A DNA stretch of 64,000 nucleotides from contig CAVTFG010000013.1 of assembly GCA_963734015.1 (NCBI GenBank), positions 1 to 64,000 of the forward strand, written 5' to 3'. Shown here one piece after another: positions 16,751 to 25,728 of the stretch. Below the pieces are notes generated by a model. That model saw nothing but the letters and a program-made list of their open reading frames with translations, did no database searches and was not told where the DNA came from. Made by a program: the position numbers and the translations under genes. The DNA comes from JALZKA01 sp963734015. GTDB taxonomy: Bacteria; Actinomycetota; Thermoleophilia; Solirubrobacterales; 70-9. The stretch's first letter is position 1. Each line of letters begins with the position of its first letter.

Positions 16751-18315
16751 CGACCCTTCCGGAGCGTCCGTGCGCCGACCTTCGCGAGTGGCACCAGGCC
16801 CTCGCGTAGCGCCTTCAGCCGCGCACCGTTCCGGCCATAGATCAGGCGCGCGGACGAGCGGAGCGCGTCCCCGAGCGTGCGGTCGTATGGCTGCCACCAG
16901 AAGTCCCGGGTCAGGCCCGGCTCCCACGCCACGTGCTTGACGTTGACGCACTCGTAGAACCCGAACTTCGAGTGCGAGCGCCCCAGCCCGGACTCCTTGA
17001 CCCCGCCCCACGAGGTCTGCGCCGCGCCGTGCGAGTACGAGTGGTCGTTGATCCAGACCATCCCCGACTCGAGCCGGCGCGCCATCCGCTCGCCCTTGGC
17101 GCGGTCGGTGGTCCAGATCGACGCGCCGAGGCCGAAGTTCGAGTCGTTCGCGCGCTCGAGCGCCTCCGCCTCACTCGCCACCACGATCACCGGCACCACC
17201 GGCCCGAAGATCTCCTCGCGCATGATGCGCATCTCGTCGTCGACGCCGGCGAGGACGGTGGGCGCGATGAACCGGCCGTCGAAGCCCGGGACCTCGCGGG
17301 GGCCGCCGGTGACCCGCTCGGCGCCGCCCTTGATCGCGTCGTCGACCAGCTCGGTCACCGCATCGGCCTGGTCGGCAGAGACCATCGGGCCGATCTCCGT
17401 CTGCCAGCTCATCGGGTCGCCGACCGTGAGGCGCTCGGTCTCGCGGACGACCCCTTCGATGAACCGGTCGGCGACGCTCTCGACGACGTATGTGCGCTCG
17501 ATCCCGGAGCAGGTCTGGCCTGCGTTGGCAAACCCGGCCCAGACGCAGCCGGAGACCGCGTTTGCCAGGTCCGCGTCCTCGCACACGATCTGCGGGTCCT
17601 TGCCCCCGAGCTCCAGCACCGAGCCCTTGAGCTGCGCCGCGCAGATCTCGCCGACCTTCCTACCAACTTCGACCGAGCCGGTGAAGAAGACCTTGCCGAC
17701 CCGCGGGGACTCGCAGATCGCCTGACCCACCGCGCCGCCGCCGTGCACGGTCCGCAGGAGCCCCTCCGGGAGGCCGCCCTTCTCGAAGACCTGTTGGATC
17801 CGCTCGCCGAGCAGCGGCGTCAGGCTGGCGGGCTTGAAGATCACGCCGTTGCCGGCCAGCAGGGCGATCGCGATCTCACCCAGCGGGATCGACCATGGGT
17901 AGTTCCACGGTGCGATCACGCCGACCACGCCGATCGGCTCGTATGAGAAGAAGCTCCGTTTCGTCTTCAGGAACACCTGGGTGTACGGAATCGGCTCGTC
18001 GGCCAGGATCTCCGGCCCGGCCTCCGCGCACCAGTTCAGGGTGTCGATGGTGGGCAGGATCTCCATCGTGTAGCTCTCGGTGAGCGGCTTGCCCTGCTCG
18101 GTGGTGAGGAGCTCCGCGACCGACTCCATCTCGTCGACAAGGACGTCCGCCGCCCGCTTCAGATAGCGGCCGCGGTCCGCGGGGGTGAGCTGCGCCCAGA
18201 AGGGCTGCAGCTCGGCGATCTCGGCGACGACGCCGTCGGCCTCGCCCGGCTCGATCGTCTCGGCCGTGCCGACCAGCGCGCCGGTGGCGGGGTTGTGCGA
18301 CTCGAGCTGCCCCAT
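16747..18315 (-). CDS. NAD(P)-dependent aldehyde dehydrogenase
   Basis: A 522-residue ALDH. The cofactor region VIAPWNYPWSIPLGE, FTGSVEVGRKVG, general base glutamate in LELGGKDP and nucleophile cysteine in NAGQTCSG are intact, with EEIFGPV and the C-terminal GGVKESGLGR. About 60 extra C-terminal residues are basic and may be a membrane-associating tail, as in some fatty-aldehyde dehydrogenases. Substrate unknown. A TAGACT box nine bases before the ATG suggests leaderless transcription. Confidence 0.92.
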   Translation of the reverse strand: MGQLESHNPATGALVGTAETIEPGEADGVVAEIAELQPFWAQLTPADRGRYLKRAADVLVDEMESVAELLTTEQGKPLTESYTMEILPTIDTLNWCAEAGPEILADEPIPYTQVFLKTKRSFFSYEPIGVVGVIAPWNYPWSIPLGEIAIALLAGNGVIFKPASLTPLLGERIQQVFEKGGLPEGLLRTVHGGGAVGQAICESPRVGKVFFTGSVEVGRKVGEICAAQLKGSVLELGGKDPQIVCEDADLANAVSGCVWAGFANAGQTCSGIERTYVVESVADRFIEGVVRETERLTVGDPMSWQTEIGPMVSADQADAVTELVDDAIKGGAERVTGGPREVPGFDGRFIAPTVLAGVDDEMRIMREEIFGPVVPVIVVASEAEALERANDSNFGLGASIWTTDRAKGERMARRLESGMVWINDHSYSHGAAQTSWGGVKESGLGRSHSKFGFYECVNVKHVAWEPGLTRDFWWQPYDRTLGDALRSSARLIYGRNGARLKALREGLVPLAKVGARTLRKGR

Positions 18316-18324
18316 CCCGGGCGG

Positions 18325-18330
18325 AGTCTA
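18325..18330 (-). promoter_or_regulatory. -10 box of the aldehyde dehydrogenase gene
   Basis: TAGACT on the minus strand, nine bases before the ATG at 18315. Confidence 0.45.
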
Positions 18331-18353
18331 CGCCGGGGATGGCGGCGGATTCC

Positions 18354-19745
18354 CTACCTGAGCGTGTGCAGGTAGATGTTCTCCTCGTCGGCCGACAGCT
18401 GGTTCGGCCCCCCGAGGTTCTGCGCCTCCGTCTCGAAGGCGGCGAACCGGCCGTTCGCCGAGATCGCGGGATCCTCGGACTCATCGTTTCCGCCCTGGCC
18501 TCCAGCGCCCTTCGAGCGGCGCGAGACGAGCACCACCTTCTTGCGTTCCAGGTTGTACACGTACACGTTCGTGTCGCCGGCGAGGGTCGCGATCGGGCCG
18601 CCGAGGTTGTCGGCCGCAGTCTCGAAGGCGGCAAGCCGCCCGTCCGCCGAGATGCTGACGTCCTCGGTCAGGCCGTTGGCGCCGCCGCCCCCTGCGCCCT
18701 TCGAGCGCCGCGAGATGAACTGGACCTTCTTGCGCTTCATGTCGAAGACGTAGACGTTGTCGTCGTCGGGCGCGGTCGCGATCGGCCCGCCCAGGTTCGT
18801 GGCGTCAGTCTCGAACGCAACGAACCGGCCGCCCCCGGCGATGTCGGCGCCCTCCGAGTCCTCGTTGCCGCCACCGCCCCCGGCCGACTTCGACCGGCGC
18901 GAGACGAGCGTCACCTTCTTGCGGCCGCGGTCGTACACGTACACGTTGCTCTGATCCGCGAGCGGCGTCGCGATCGGGCCGCCCAGGTTCCGGGCGTCCG
19001 TCTCGAACGCGATGCCGTTCCCGGTGTCCGTGATGTCCGGGTTGAAGCTGTCTGCATCGCCGCCGAGCCCGCCGGCGCCGCGCGACTGCCGCGAGACCAG
19101 GCTCACCTTCTTGCGCTCGAGGTCGTAGACGTAGATGTTCGTGAAGTCCGCGATCGGGCCGCCGAGATTGTCGGCGTTTGTCTCGAAGGCGACGAACCGG
19201 CCGTTGCCGGACACGACGCCGTTGAAGCTGTCCGAGTCCCCCACGGCGCCGCCCGCCGAGTTCGACCGCCTGGAGACAAGCCGGATCCGGTCGCGCTTGC
19301 GGTCGTAGACGTAGATCTGGCTGAGTCCCGTCGCTGGACCGCCGAGATTCTCGGCCAGGGTTTCGAAGGCGACGTACCGTCCGTTGGCGGAGATCGAAGG
19401 CAGGAAGCTGCTGCCGTCGCCGCCCGGGCCGCCGTTCGAGGCTCGCGAGACCAACTCGACCTTCTCGCGCTTGCGGTCGTAGACGTAGATGTTGGTCACG
19501 AGCTCGTCGATCGGCCCGCCCAGGTTGTCGGCAAGGCTTTCAAACGCGATGAACCGGCCGTCCGCGGACGCCACGGGATTGAAGCTCTCATCGTCGCCGC
19601 CCAGACCGCTCACGGAGGCGCTCTGCCGGCTGACGAGACTCGTGCGGTCCTTCTTGGCGAGGGCGTCGGCTGCAAGCAGCACGGCCCCCAGCACCGCAAT
19701 CGCCCCCAAGACCAGAACCCGTTCGAATCGACCCGTCATCGTCAT
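18354..19745 (-). CDS. secreted seven-repeat beta-propeller protein (TolB/PD40-like)
   Basis: 463 residues: a signal peptide (about 1-30) and then seven repeats of about 60 residues. Each has the pattern LVSRxS..GxGG..S..P.ISxxGRFxAFET.A.NLGGP...NxYVYDxxRxK. Seven such units predict one closed seven-bladed propeller like the WD40/PD40 domains of TolB. No catalytic motif is seen; binding or scaffolding outside the membrane is likely. ATG 19745 has a strong GGGAGGGAA site. The blades are nearly uniform, which suggests recent internal duplication. Confidence 0.85.
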   Translation of the reverse strand: MTMTGRFERVLVLGAIAVLGAVLLAADALAKKDRTSLVSRQSASVSGLGGDDESFNPVASADGRFIAFESLADNLGGPIDELVTNIYVYDRKREKVELVSRASNGGPGGDGSSFLPSISANGRYVAFETLAENLGGPATGLSQIYVYDRKRDRIRLVSRRSNSAGGAVGDSDSFNGVVSGNGRFVAFETNADNLGGPIADFTNIYVYDLERKKVSLVSRQSRGAGGLGGDADSFNPDITDTGNGIAFETDARNLGGPIATPLADQSNVYVYDRGRKKVTLVSRRSKSAGGGGGNEDSEGADIAGGGRFVAFETDATNLGGPIATAPDDDNVYVFDMKRKKVQFISRRSKGAGGGGANGLTEDVSISADGRLAAFETAADNLGGPIATLAGDTNVYVYNLERKKVVLVSRRSKGAGGQGGNDESEDPAISANGRFAAFETEAQNLGGPNQLSADEENIYLHTLR

Positions 19746-19801
19746 CGTTCCCTCCCGCTCGTGGTTAGGTGGCCGACGGTAACGTGGCTCGGTACGCGAT
19801 C

Positions 19802-19818
19802 AGGTGACTCCGGTCACA
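19802..19818 (-). promoter_or_regulatory. CRP/FNR-like inverted repeat
   Basis: On the minus strand, TGTGA-CCGGAG-TCACC, close to the TGTGA-N6-TCACA pattern of CRP-family sites. It lies 57-73 bases before the start of the propeller gene. Prediction by pattern only. Confidence 0.4.
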
Positions 19819-19842
19819 TAGCGCTCAGCCGGCTGAAACCAC

Positions 19843-21171
19843 TCAGGTGTCCCAGCGGCGCCGAAGCTCGTCGATGCGCTCGCGCAGCCGGGCCTCCAGC
19901 CCGCGGTCCGTCGGCTCGTAGAACCGGACGCCGCTCAGCTCCGGCGGGAGCAACGGCTGATCGGCGACGCCGTCCGGCTGGTCGTGGGGATAGACGTAGC
20001 CCTCGCCGCGCCCGAGCGCCTTCGCACCCCGGTAGTGCGCGTCGCGGAGATGGTCCGGCGGCAGCTTGGCGCCGTGCTCGCGCACGTGCCGCATGGCCGC
20101 CGAGATCGCGGTCGTCGAGGCGTTGGACTTCGGCGCGAGCGCAAGGTACGCCGCCGCCTGGGCCAGGTTCAGCACGCACTCCGGGAGGCCGACCCGGTCG
20201 ACCGCCGCCGCCGCCGCCGTTGCGACCGCGAGCGCGCGAGGATCGGCGTTGCCCACGTCCTCGGAGGCGAAGATCACCATCCGCCTCGCGATGAAGCGCG
20301 GATCCTCCCCGCCCTCGAGCATTACCGCCAGGTAGTAGAGCGACGCGTCGGCGTCCGACCCACGGGTCGCCTTGATCCAGGCCGAGATGTAGTCGTAGTG
20401 GCGGTCGCCCTCGCGGTCGTACGAGACGGCCTTGCGCTGCAGCGCGTCCTCGGCGGTCGCCACGTCCACCGCGTGGCCGGCCGCACCCGCCGTCTCGACG
20501 GCGCGCTCCAGCGCCCCGAGCGCCGTGCGCGCATCGCCGCCGGAACGCGTCGCCAGCAGCTCGAGCGCATCGTCGTCGACCCCAGGCGGATCGGCGAGCC
20601 CGCGCTCGGGCTCGCCGAGCGCGCGGCGCAGGAGCGCCACGACGTCCTCGGCCGAGAGCTCGCGCAGCTCGTAGATCTGGCACCGCGAGAGCAGGGCCGA
20701 ATTGACCTCGAAGTACGGGTTCTCCGTGGTGGCGCCGATCAGGGTGACGAGCCCCTCCTCCACAGCCGGCAGCAATGCGTCCTGCTGAGCCTTGTTGAAG
20801 CGGTGGATCTCATCGAGGAACAGGACGGTGCGCCGGCCGTTGCCGCGCAGCCGCTCACGGGCACGTTCGATCACGGCGCGCACCTCGGCCTTGCCGGCGT
20901 TGACCGCGGACTCCTCCTCGAACGCCGCGTCGGATGAGCCGGCGATGATCCTGGCGAGCGTCGTCTTGCCCGAGCCCGGAGGGCCGTAGAGGATCGCCGA
21001 GTGGGGCACGCCCGACTCGACGGCGGTGTGCAGCGCCGACTCCGGCGCCAGCAGGTGCTTCTGGCCGACGAGCTCGTCGAGGGTGCGCGGTCGCATGCGC
21101 ACTGCAAGAGGGGCTCCGGCCGGCGGCTCGGCCCCGGACCGCTCGTCGCCGGCATCGAACAGGCTCTCCAT
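19843..21171 (-). CDS. rarA: replication-associated recombination protein A (MgsA/WRNIP1 AAA+ ATPase)
   Basis: A clamp-loader-like AAA+ ATPase that acts at stalled replication forks. MRPRTLDELVGQKHLL, Walker A YGPPGSGKTTLA, Walker B FLDEIHRFNKAQQD, sensor-1 GATTENPYFEVN and the C-terminal tetramerisation domain with HDQPDG are all present. The 442-residue length is normal. I use ATG 21171 (MESLFDAG): it has GATACT seven bases upstream. The frame to 21186 would start inside the promoter. Confidence 0.95.
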   Translation of the reverse strand: MESLFDAGDERSGAEPPAGAPLAVRMRPRTLDELVGQKHLLAPESALHTAVESGVPHSAILYGPPGSGKTTLARIIAGSSDAAFEEESAVNAGKAEVRAVIERARERLRGNGRRTVLFLDEIHRFNKAQQDALLPAVEEGLVTLIGATTENPYFEVNSALLSRCQIYELRELSAEDVVALLRRALGEPERGLADPPGVDDDALELLATRSGGDARTALGALERAVETAGAAGHAVDVATAEDALQRKAVSYDREGDRHYDYISAWIKATRGSDADASLYYLAVMLEGGEDPRFIARRMVIFASEDVGNADPRALAVATAAAAAVDRVGLPECVLNLAQAAAYLALAPKSNASTTAISAAMRHVREHGAKLPPDHLRDAHYRGAKALGRGEGYVYPHDQPDGVADQPLLPPELSGVRFYEPTDRGLEARLRERIDELRRRWDT

Positions 21172-21178
21172 CCCGCGG

Positions 21179-21184
21179 AGTATC
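21179..21184 (-). promoter_or_regulatory. -10 box of rarA in a 31-bp divergent gap
   Basis: GATACT on the minus strand, seven bases before the rarA ATG. The opposite-strand box for the TSUP gene starts four bases further on. Confidence 0.5.
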
Positions 21185-21187
21185 AAC

Positions 21188-21193
21188 TAGCGT
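21188..21193 (+). promoter_or_regulatory. possible -10 box of the TSUP permease gene
   Basis: TAGCGT, nine bases before the GTG start at 21203. Weaker match than its divergent partner. Confidence 0.35.
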
Positions 21194-21202
21194 GCCGCGC
21201 CC

Positions 21203-21955
21203 GTGGAAGCCTGGGAGCTCATCGTGGTCGGCGTCTGGGCGTTCGTCGTCTCCCTCATCGGCGGGTTGGTCGGCCTGGTCTTGGGCAACCTGCGCCTCCC
21301 GGTCGTCGTCCAGTTCTCGTCCTCGCCGGCCGCCGGCGCGGGAGCCAACGTCGCCATCTCGGGCGCGGCAGCGGTTGCGGCGGCCTGGACGCACGCACGC
21401 GCCGGCCGGGTGAGCTGGCGGCTGTTCGCGTGGATGGCGCCCCCGTCGCTGGCCGGCGCCGTCGCCGGCGGCCTGATCGCCGGCGAGCTCCCGGGCGACG
21501 TGCTGTTGGTCGCGATCGGGCTCGTCGTCCTCTACGGGGCGTGGGAGGTGGCCCGTTACAGGCGCCCACAGGCGGAGGTGCCGGACGTGCGGCGCGCCGA
21601 CCTCCTGAGCGCCGCCGGCGTCGGCTTCGGGGTCGGGCTCCTGGGCGGGTTCGTCGGCCTGATCCTTGGCTCGATGCGGCTGCCGGCGATGGTCAAGTAC
21701 GTGGGGATGAGCCCGTACGCAGCGGTCGGCACCAACGCCGCCGTAGGCGTCATCGTCGGCATCGGCGGGCTCGTCGGCCACCTGCCGAGCGGCGTCGACT
21801 GGGACATCCTCTGGGCGGGCGCCGCCGGCGGGGTGCCCGGGGCCTACCTCGGCTCGAAGCTGACCGGCCGCCTCGACGAATCGGCCCTGATCAAGGCGAT
21901 GGCCACCGTGCTCGTGATCACCGGTGCAGCGATGATCCTGGAGGGCCTGCTGTAG
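21203..21955 (+). CDS. TSUP (TauE/SafE) family permease
   Basis: A 250-residue membrane protein with about eight helices in two halves. Each half opens with a glycine-rich signature: SLIGGLVGLVLGNLRLP in the first, LLGGFVGLILGSMRLP in the second. This duplicated layout is typical of TSUP exporters of small sulphur-containing or organic anions; the substrate cannot be read from sequence. GTG start, divergent from rarA across only 31 bases. Confidence 0.8.
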   Translation: MEAWELIVVGVWAFVVSLIGGLVGLVLGNLRLPVVVQFSSSPAAGAGANVAISGAAAVAAAWTHARAGRVSWRLFAWMAPPSLAGAVAGGLIAGELPGDVLLVAIGLVVLYGAWEVARYRRPQAEVPDVRRADLLSAAGVGFGVGLLGGFVGLILGSMRLPAMVKYVGMSPYAAVGTNAAVGVIVGIGGLVGHLPSGVDWDILWAGAAGGVPGAYLGSKLTGRLDESALIKAMATVLVITGAAMILEGLL

Positions 21956-21966
21956 AGGGGTTCTCG

Positions 21967-21972
21967 TACCCT
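21967..21972 (+). promoter_or_regulatory. -10 box of the M20 peptidase gene
   Basis: TACCCT, six bases before the ATG at 21979, with no ribosome site in the short gap after the TSUP stop. Confidence 0.4.
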
Positions 21973-21978
21973 CCCCCT

Positions 21979-23325
21979 ATGGAGAGGACGGGAACGGTCG
22001 GGGAGCAGACGCTCGGCGCCGAGGCGGTCGACCTGCTCTCGCAGCTGCTCCGCATCGACACGGTGAACCCGCCCGGCAACGAGGGGCCCGCTCAGGACCT
22101 GATCGCGGGCATCCTCGGCGAGGCGGGATTCGAGTGCGAGATCCTCGAGGCGGAGCCGGGGCGGCCGAACCTCATCGCCCGCTTGCCGAGCGGCTCCGAC
22201 GGCCCCGTCCTGGCCCTCATCAGCCACGTCGACACGGTTCCCGCGAATCCGGACGAGTGGACGTTCGATCCGTGGTCCGGCGACGTCCGCGACGGCTTCG
22301 TCCTCGGCCGCGGCGGCCAGGACATGAAGGACCAGGTGGCGACCGAGGTGGCGGCGGCGGCCCACCTCGCCCGCTCGGGCTGGCGACCGGAGCGCGGGGA
22401 GCTGAAGGTGATCGTCACGGCGGACGAGGAGATGGGCGCTCATCTCGGGGCCAAGTGGCTGTGCGAGAACCACCCCGATAAGGCCTACGCAGACCTGGTG
22501 ATCAACGAGGGCGGCGGCGCGATGTTCGAGTACGAGGGGCGCCGGTTCTACGGCGTCGCGGTCGGCGAGAAGGGCATCTTCCGCTTCAACCTCCGCGCCC
22601 GGGGCCGCGCCGGGCACGGCAGCGTTCCGAGTCTGGGCGACAACGCCCTGCTGCGCCTGGCGCCGGTGTTGACCCGCCTGAACGAGCAGCCCGAGCTCGA
22701 GCCGACCCCCGCCGGAGTCGCGTTTCTGAGCGGAGTGCTTGGGCGCCCCGTCGGGGAGAACGCGGACGAGCTGGCGGCCGCGCTCGACGAGCTGCGCGCG
22801 CACTCCCCGCTGCTCGCCGCCTACCTGGCGGAGCCGCTGCTGCGGGTCACGCTGGTGCCCACGAAGGCCAGCGCCTCCACCCGTGACAACGTGATCCCCT
22901 CGGTCGCGGAGGCGCTCATCGACACCCGCGTCCCGCCCGGTCTCGACGAGGGGGATGTGCGCGAGCGCATCGGCCCCGTCCTCGGCGACCTCGGGGACCA
23001 CGTGGAGATCGACTTCGACTCGATGACGATCGGCAACGAGTCGCCCTTGGACACCGAGCTCGCAACCGCGATCCAGGAGTGGCTGGCCGAGGCCGACCCC
23101 GGGGCGACCCTGGTGCCGATGGTGATGCCGGGGTTCTCGGACAGCCACTGGTTCCGCAAGGCGTTCGACTCCGTCGTCGTCTACGGCTTCCACCCCCAGC
23201 GCGAGCTGGACCTCTTCACGGCCGCCCCGCTCGTGCACGGGCCCGACGAGCGCGCCGCCGTCGCCGACATCGAGCTCGCCGCCGACTTCTACGCGTGGCT
23301 CGCCCGGAGGTTCCTGGGTGGCTGA
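21979..23325 (+). CDS. M20-family peptidase / deacylase (ArgE-DapE-like)
   Basis: A 448-residue dinuclear zinc hydrolase. Metal ligands are visible in ALISHVDTVP, GRGGQDMKD, the catalytic glutamates in TADEEMG and the ligand region NEGGGAMF. The lid dimerisation domain begins at GRAGHGSVPS, and the last ligand histidine is in HGPDERA. Substrates of the family are N-acyl amino acids or dipeptides; which one is unknown. ATG 21979 is preferred to the long upstream frame. Its stop overlaps the start of the DUF1385 gene by eight bases. Confidence 0.88.
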   Translation: MERTGTVGEQTLGAEAVDLLSQLLRIDTVNPPGNEGPAQDLIAGILGEAGFECEILEAEPGRPNLIARLPSGSDGPVLALISHVDTVPANPDEWTFDPWSGDVRDGFVLGRGGQDMKDQVATEVAAAAHLARSGWRPERGELKVIVTADEEMGAHLGAKWLCENHPDKAYADLVINEGGGAMFEYEGRRFYGVAVGEKGIFRFNLRARGRAGHGSVPSLGDNALLRLAPVLTRLNEQPELEPTPAGVAFLSGVLGRPVGENADELAAALDELRAHSPLLAAYLAEPLLRVTLVPTKASASTRDNVIPSVAEALIDTRVPPGLDEGDVRERIGPVLGDLGDHVEIDFDSMTIGNESPLDTELATAIQEWLAEADPGATLVPMVMPGFSDSHWFRKAFDSVVVYGFHPQRELDLFTAAPLVHGPDERAAVADIELAADFYAWLARRFLGG

Positions 23326-24163
23326 AGCCGAACAGGGCGGTCTGCGCCTGGGCGGGATGGCCCTGCGCAACGGCCTGCTCGTCCACGGCCCGACCTCGTG
23401 GGCGATCGCGGTCCGCAACTCCGCCGGCGAGGTGGAGGTCGCCTCCGGCGTCAAGCCCACTCTCGCGCGCGGGCGGCTCGGGAAGATCCCGGTGCTACGA
23501 GGGCCGCTGCGCCTGGGTGAGGCCCTGCTCGTGATCCCGTTGGCCCGGGTCCGCCTGCCCGCGGCCCGGCTCCCGCTTGAGGACGTCCGCGTCATTCTGG
23601 CCGCCCTGGCCGCGACTGCCGCCAGTGCGGTCGCCCGTAAGCTCGCGCGGGGCAGCGCCACCAGGGAGACGGCGATCGCGCTGATCGGCATGCTCCCGGC
23701 GCTGGCGGCTCTCCGCGACCGCGACCTCGCGGCGTACCACGGGGCGGAGCACAAGGCGATCGGGGCGTACGAGTCCGGCGGCCCCGCGGCCGACGAGCCG
23801 AAGGAGCACGAGCGTTGCGGCTCGAATCTGATCGGCCCGCTGCTCGCCTTCAGCGTCGCCGGCCAGGTGATCGTGGAGGGAGTGCTCGAGCGGCCGAACT
23901 CGATCGCCCGGGGAGCGGCGTCCCTGGCGGCAACCGGCGCCGCGGTCGAGGTCTTTGCCTACGCCGAGCGCAACCCGGAGGCGACGATCTCGAAGGCAGT
24001 GCACGGAACGGGCTATGAGATCCAGCGCCTGATCTCGACCCGCGAACCCACCGCGGAGCAACTCGAGGTCGGCGAAGCCGCGGTGCGCGAGCTACTACGG
24101 GTCGAGGCCCCGCCTGCCGATACAAGCGAAGAGGGCCCCGCGGAAGGGGTGGCGCCCGTCTGA
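23318..24163 (+). CDS. DUF1385 (YqhQ-like) membrane protein
   Basis: 281 residues. GGMALRNGLLVHGP at the start and the signature YHGAEHKAIGAYE followed by HERCGSNL match DUF1385, a family with predicted metal-binding histidines and several membrane helices. Function is unknown; in many genomes it lies near prfA or rpmE, but here it is between an M20 peptidase and ftsH. GTG 23318 lies within the end of the peptidase gene, so translation is probably coupled. Confidence 0.82.
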   Translation: MAEAEQGGLRLGGMALRNGLLVHGPTSWAIAVRNSAGEVEVASGVKPTLARGRLGKIPVLRGPLRLGEALLVIPLARVRLPAARLPLEDVRVILAALAATAASAVARKLARGSATRETAIALIGMLPALAALRDRDLAAYHGAEHKAIGAYESGGPAADEPKEHERCGSNLIGPLLAFSVAGQVIVEGVLERPNSIARGAASLAATGAAVEVFAYAERNPEATISKAVHGTGYEIQRLISTREPTAEQLEVGEAAVRELLRVEAPPADTSEEGPAEGVAPV

Positions 24164-24164
24164 C

Positions 24165-25718
24165 ATGAACTTCCTGATCGCCTTCGGATATGACGACATC
24201 GAGCGGTACGTCCCGCTGTGGGCGCCCGTTCTGATCCTGGGCCTCATCTGTTACTTCATGTGGCGCACGATCAGGCTGATGCCGCAGACGAAGCCGCAGG
24301 AGATCTCGGCCAAGTCGAAGGAGCAAGTCACGTTCGCCGATGTCGCCGGCGTCGACGAGACCAAGGCCGAGCTCCAGGAGGTCGTTCAGTTCCTTTCGGA
24401 TCCGAAGCGGTTCAAGCGGCTCGGCGCCAAGGTGCCGAAGGGCATCCTCCTCCACGGCCCGCCCGGAACCGGCAAGACGCTCCTGGCCAAGGCGGTCGCG
24501 CACGAGTCGGGCGCGAACTTCCTCTCCCAGTCGGCGTCGTCGTTCATCGAGATGTTCGCCGGCCTCGGCGCCGCGCGGATCCGCCGCCTTTTCAAGGAAG
24601 CGCGCGACAACGCGCCGGCAATCGTCTTCATCGACGAGCTGGATGCGGTCGGAGCCGAGCGCGGCTCCGACATCTCGGGCGAGCGTGACCAGACCCTCAA
24701 CCAGCTGCTCGTGGAGATGGACGGCTTCAATGCCCGGGAGGACGTCGTCGTCATGGCCGCGTCGAACATGCTCGAGAAGCTCGACAAGGCGTTGCTCCGA
24801 CCGGGTCGCTTCGATCGCCAGGTCTTCGTCCCCCCGCCCGACATGAAGGGGCGCAAGGAGATCCTGCAGGTACACACCCAGACGAAGCCGCTCGCCCAGG
24901 ACGTGGACCTCGACCGGGTCGCCCGTCACGCCTCGGGCCTGACCGGGGCCGACCTCGCCAACCTGGCCAACGAGGCAGCGATCCTGGCCGGCCGCCACGC
25001 TCGCGAATTCATCGTGCAGTCGGACTTCGACGACGCGTTCGAGCGCGTGGTCGCCGGCCTCCAGTCCCGCAAGGTGATCACGGACCAGGAGAAGCGCGTG
25101 GTCGCCTGGCACGAGGCTGGGCACGCCATCGTGTCGGAGCTCCTCCCCAATGTGGACACGGTCCAGAAGGTCTCGATCGTGCCCCGCGGCAAGGCGCTGG
25201 GCTACACGCTCAACCTGCCCCAGGAGGACCGCTACCTGAAGTCGCGGCAGGAGCTGATCGACTACATGAAGATGCTGCTCGCCGGCAGGGTCGCCGAGCA
25301 GATCACGTTCGGCAGGGTCACGACGGGAGCCGCGGATGACCTGAAGCGGGTCACGGCAATCGCGCGGTCGATGGTCTACGAGTACGCGATGGGAACGCAG
25401 ATCCGCTCGCACCAGGTCCAGGGTGATGACTTCGGCGCCTCTGAGGCGCTGCGCCGCACCCGCGACGAGGAGGTGCAGGCGATCGCCGAGGAGGCATACC
25501 GCGGCGCGCACCGGCTGCTGACCGATCACCGCGATCTGCTGGACCAGGTGGCCGAGCGGCTCCTTGAGAACGAGTCGATCGAGCGCGACGAAATCCAGGA
25601 CATCATGCGCAGCCACCGCGACCGCACCAACGAGCCCGCCGCGGACCTCGAAGAGGCCCTCGGCCGTCCCGAGGTAATGGTCTCAGAGCCCCCCGAGGAC
25701 GCGCCCAGCCCCAACTAG
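24165..25718 (+). CDS. short FtsH-family ATP-dependent zinc metalloprotease
   Basis: A membrane AAA+ protease with a single N-terminal helix (about residues 19-38) and no periplasmic domain. The AAA part has FADVAGVDETK, Walker A GPPGTGKT, Walker B IVFIDELDAVG and the second region RPGRFDRQVF. The protease has HEAGH and LLAGRVAEQITFG. At 517 residues it is about 100 shorter than housekeeping FtsH, which has two helices, so it may be a paralogue. It starts right after DUF1385. Confidence 0.9.
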   Translation: MNFLIAFGYDDIERYVPLWAPVLILGLICYFMWRTIRLMPQTKPQEISAKSKEQVTFADVAGVDETKAELQEVVQFLSDPKRFKRLGAKVPKGILLHGPPGTGKTLLAKAVAHESGANFLSQSASSFIEMFAGLGAARIRRLFKEARDNAPAIVFIDELDAVGAERGSDISGERDQTLNQLLVEMDGFNAREDVVVMAASNMLEKLDKALLRPGRFDRQVFVPPPDMKGRKEILQVHTQTKPLAQDVDLDRVARHASGLTGADLANLANEAAILAGRHAREFIVQSDFDDAFERVVAGLQSRKVITDQEKRVVAWHEAGHAIVSELLPNVDTVQKVSIVPRGKALGYTLNLPQEDRYLKSRQELIDYMKMLLAGRVAEQITFGRVTTGAADDLKRVTAIARSMVYEYAMGTQIRSHQVQGDDFGASEALRRTRDEEVQAIAEEAYRGAHRLLTDHRDLLDQVAERLLENESIERDEIQDIMRSHRDRTNEPAADLEEALGRPEVMVSEPPEDAPSPN

Positions 25719-25721
25719 ACT
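25716..25721 (+). promoter_or_regulatory. -10 box of mce, overlapping the ftsH stop codon
   Basis: TAGACT, seven bases before the GTG at 25729. Its TAG is the ftsH stop codon. Confidence 0.5.
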
Positions 25722-25728
25722 CCGGCCC

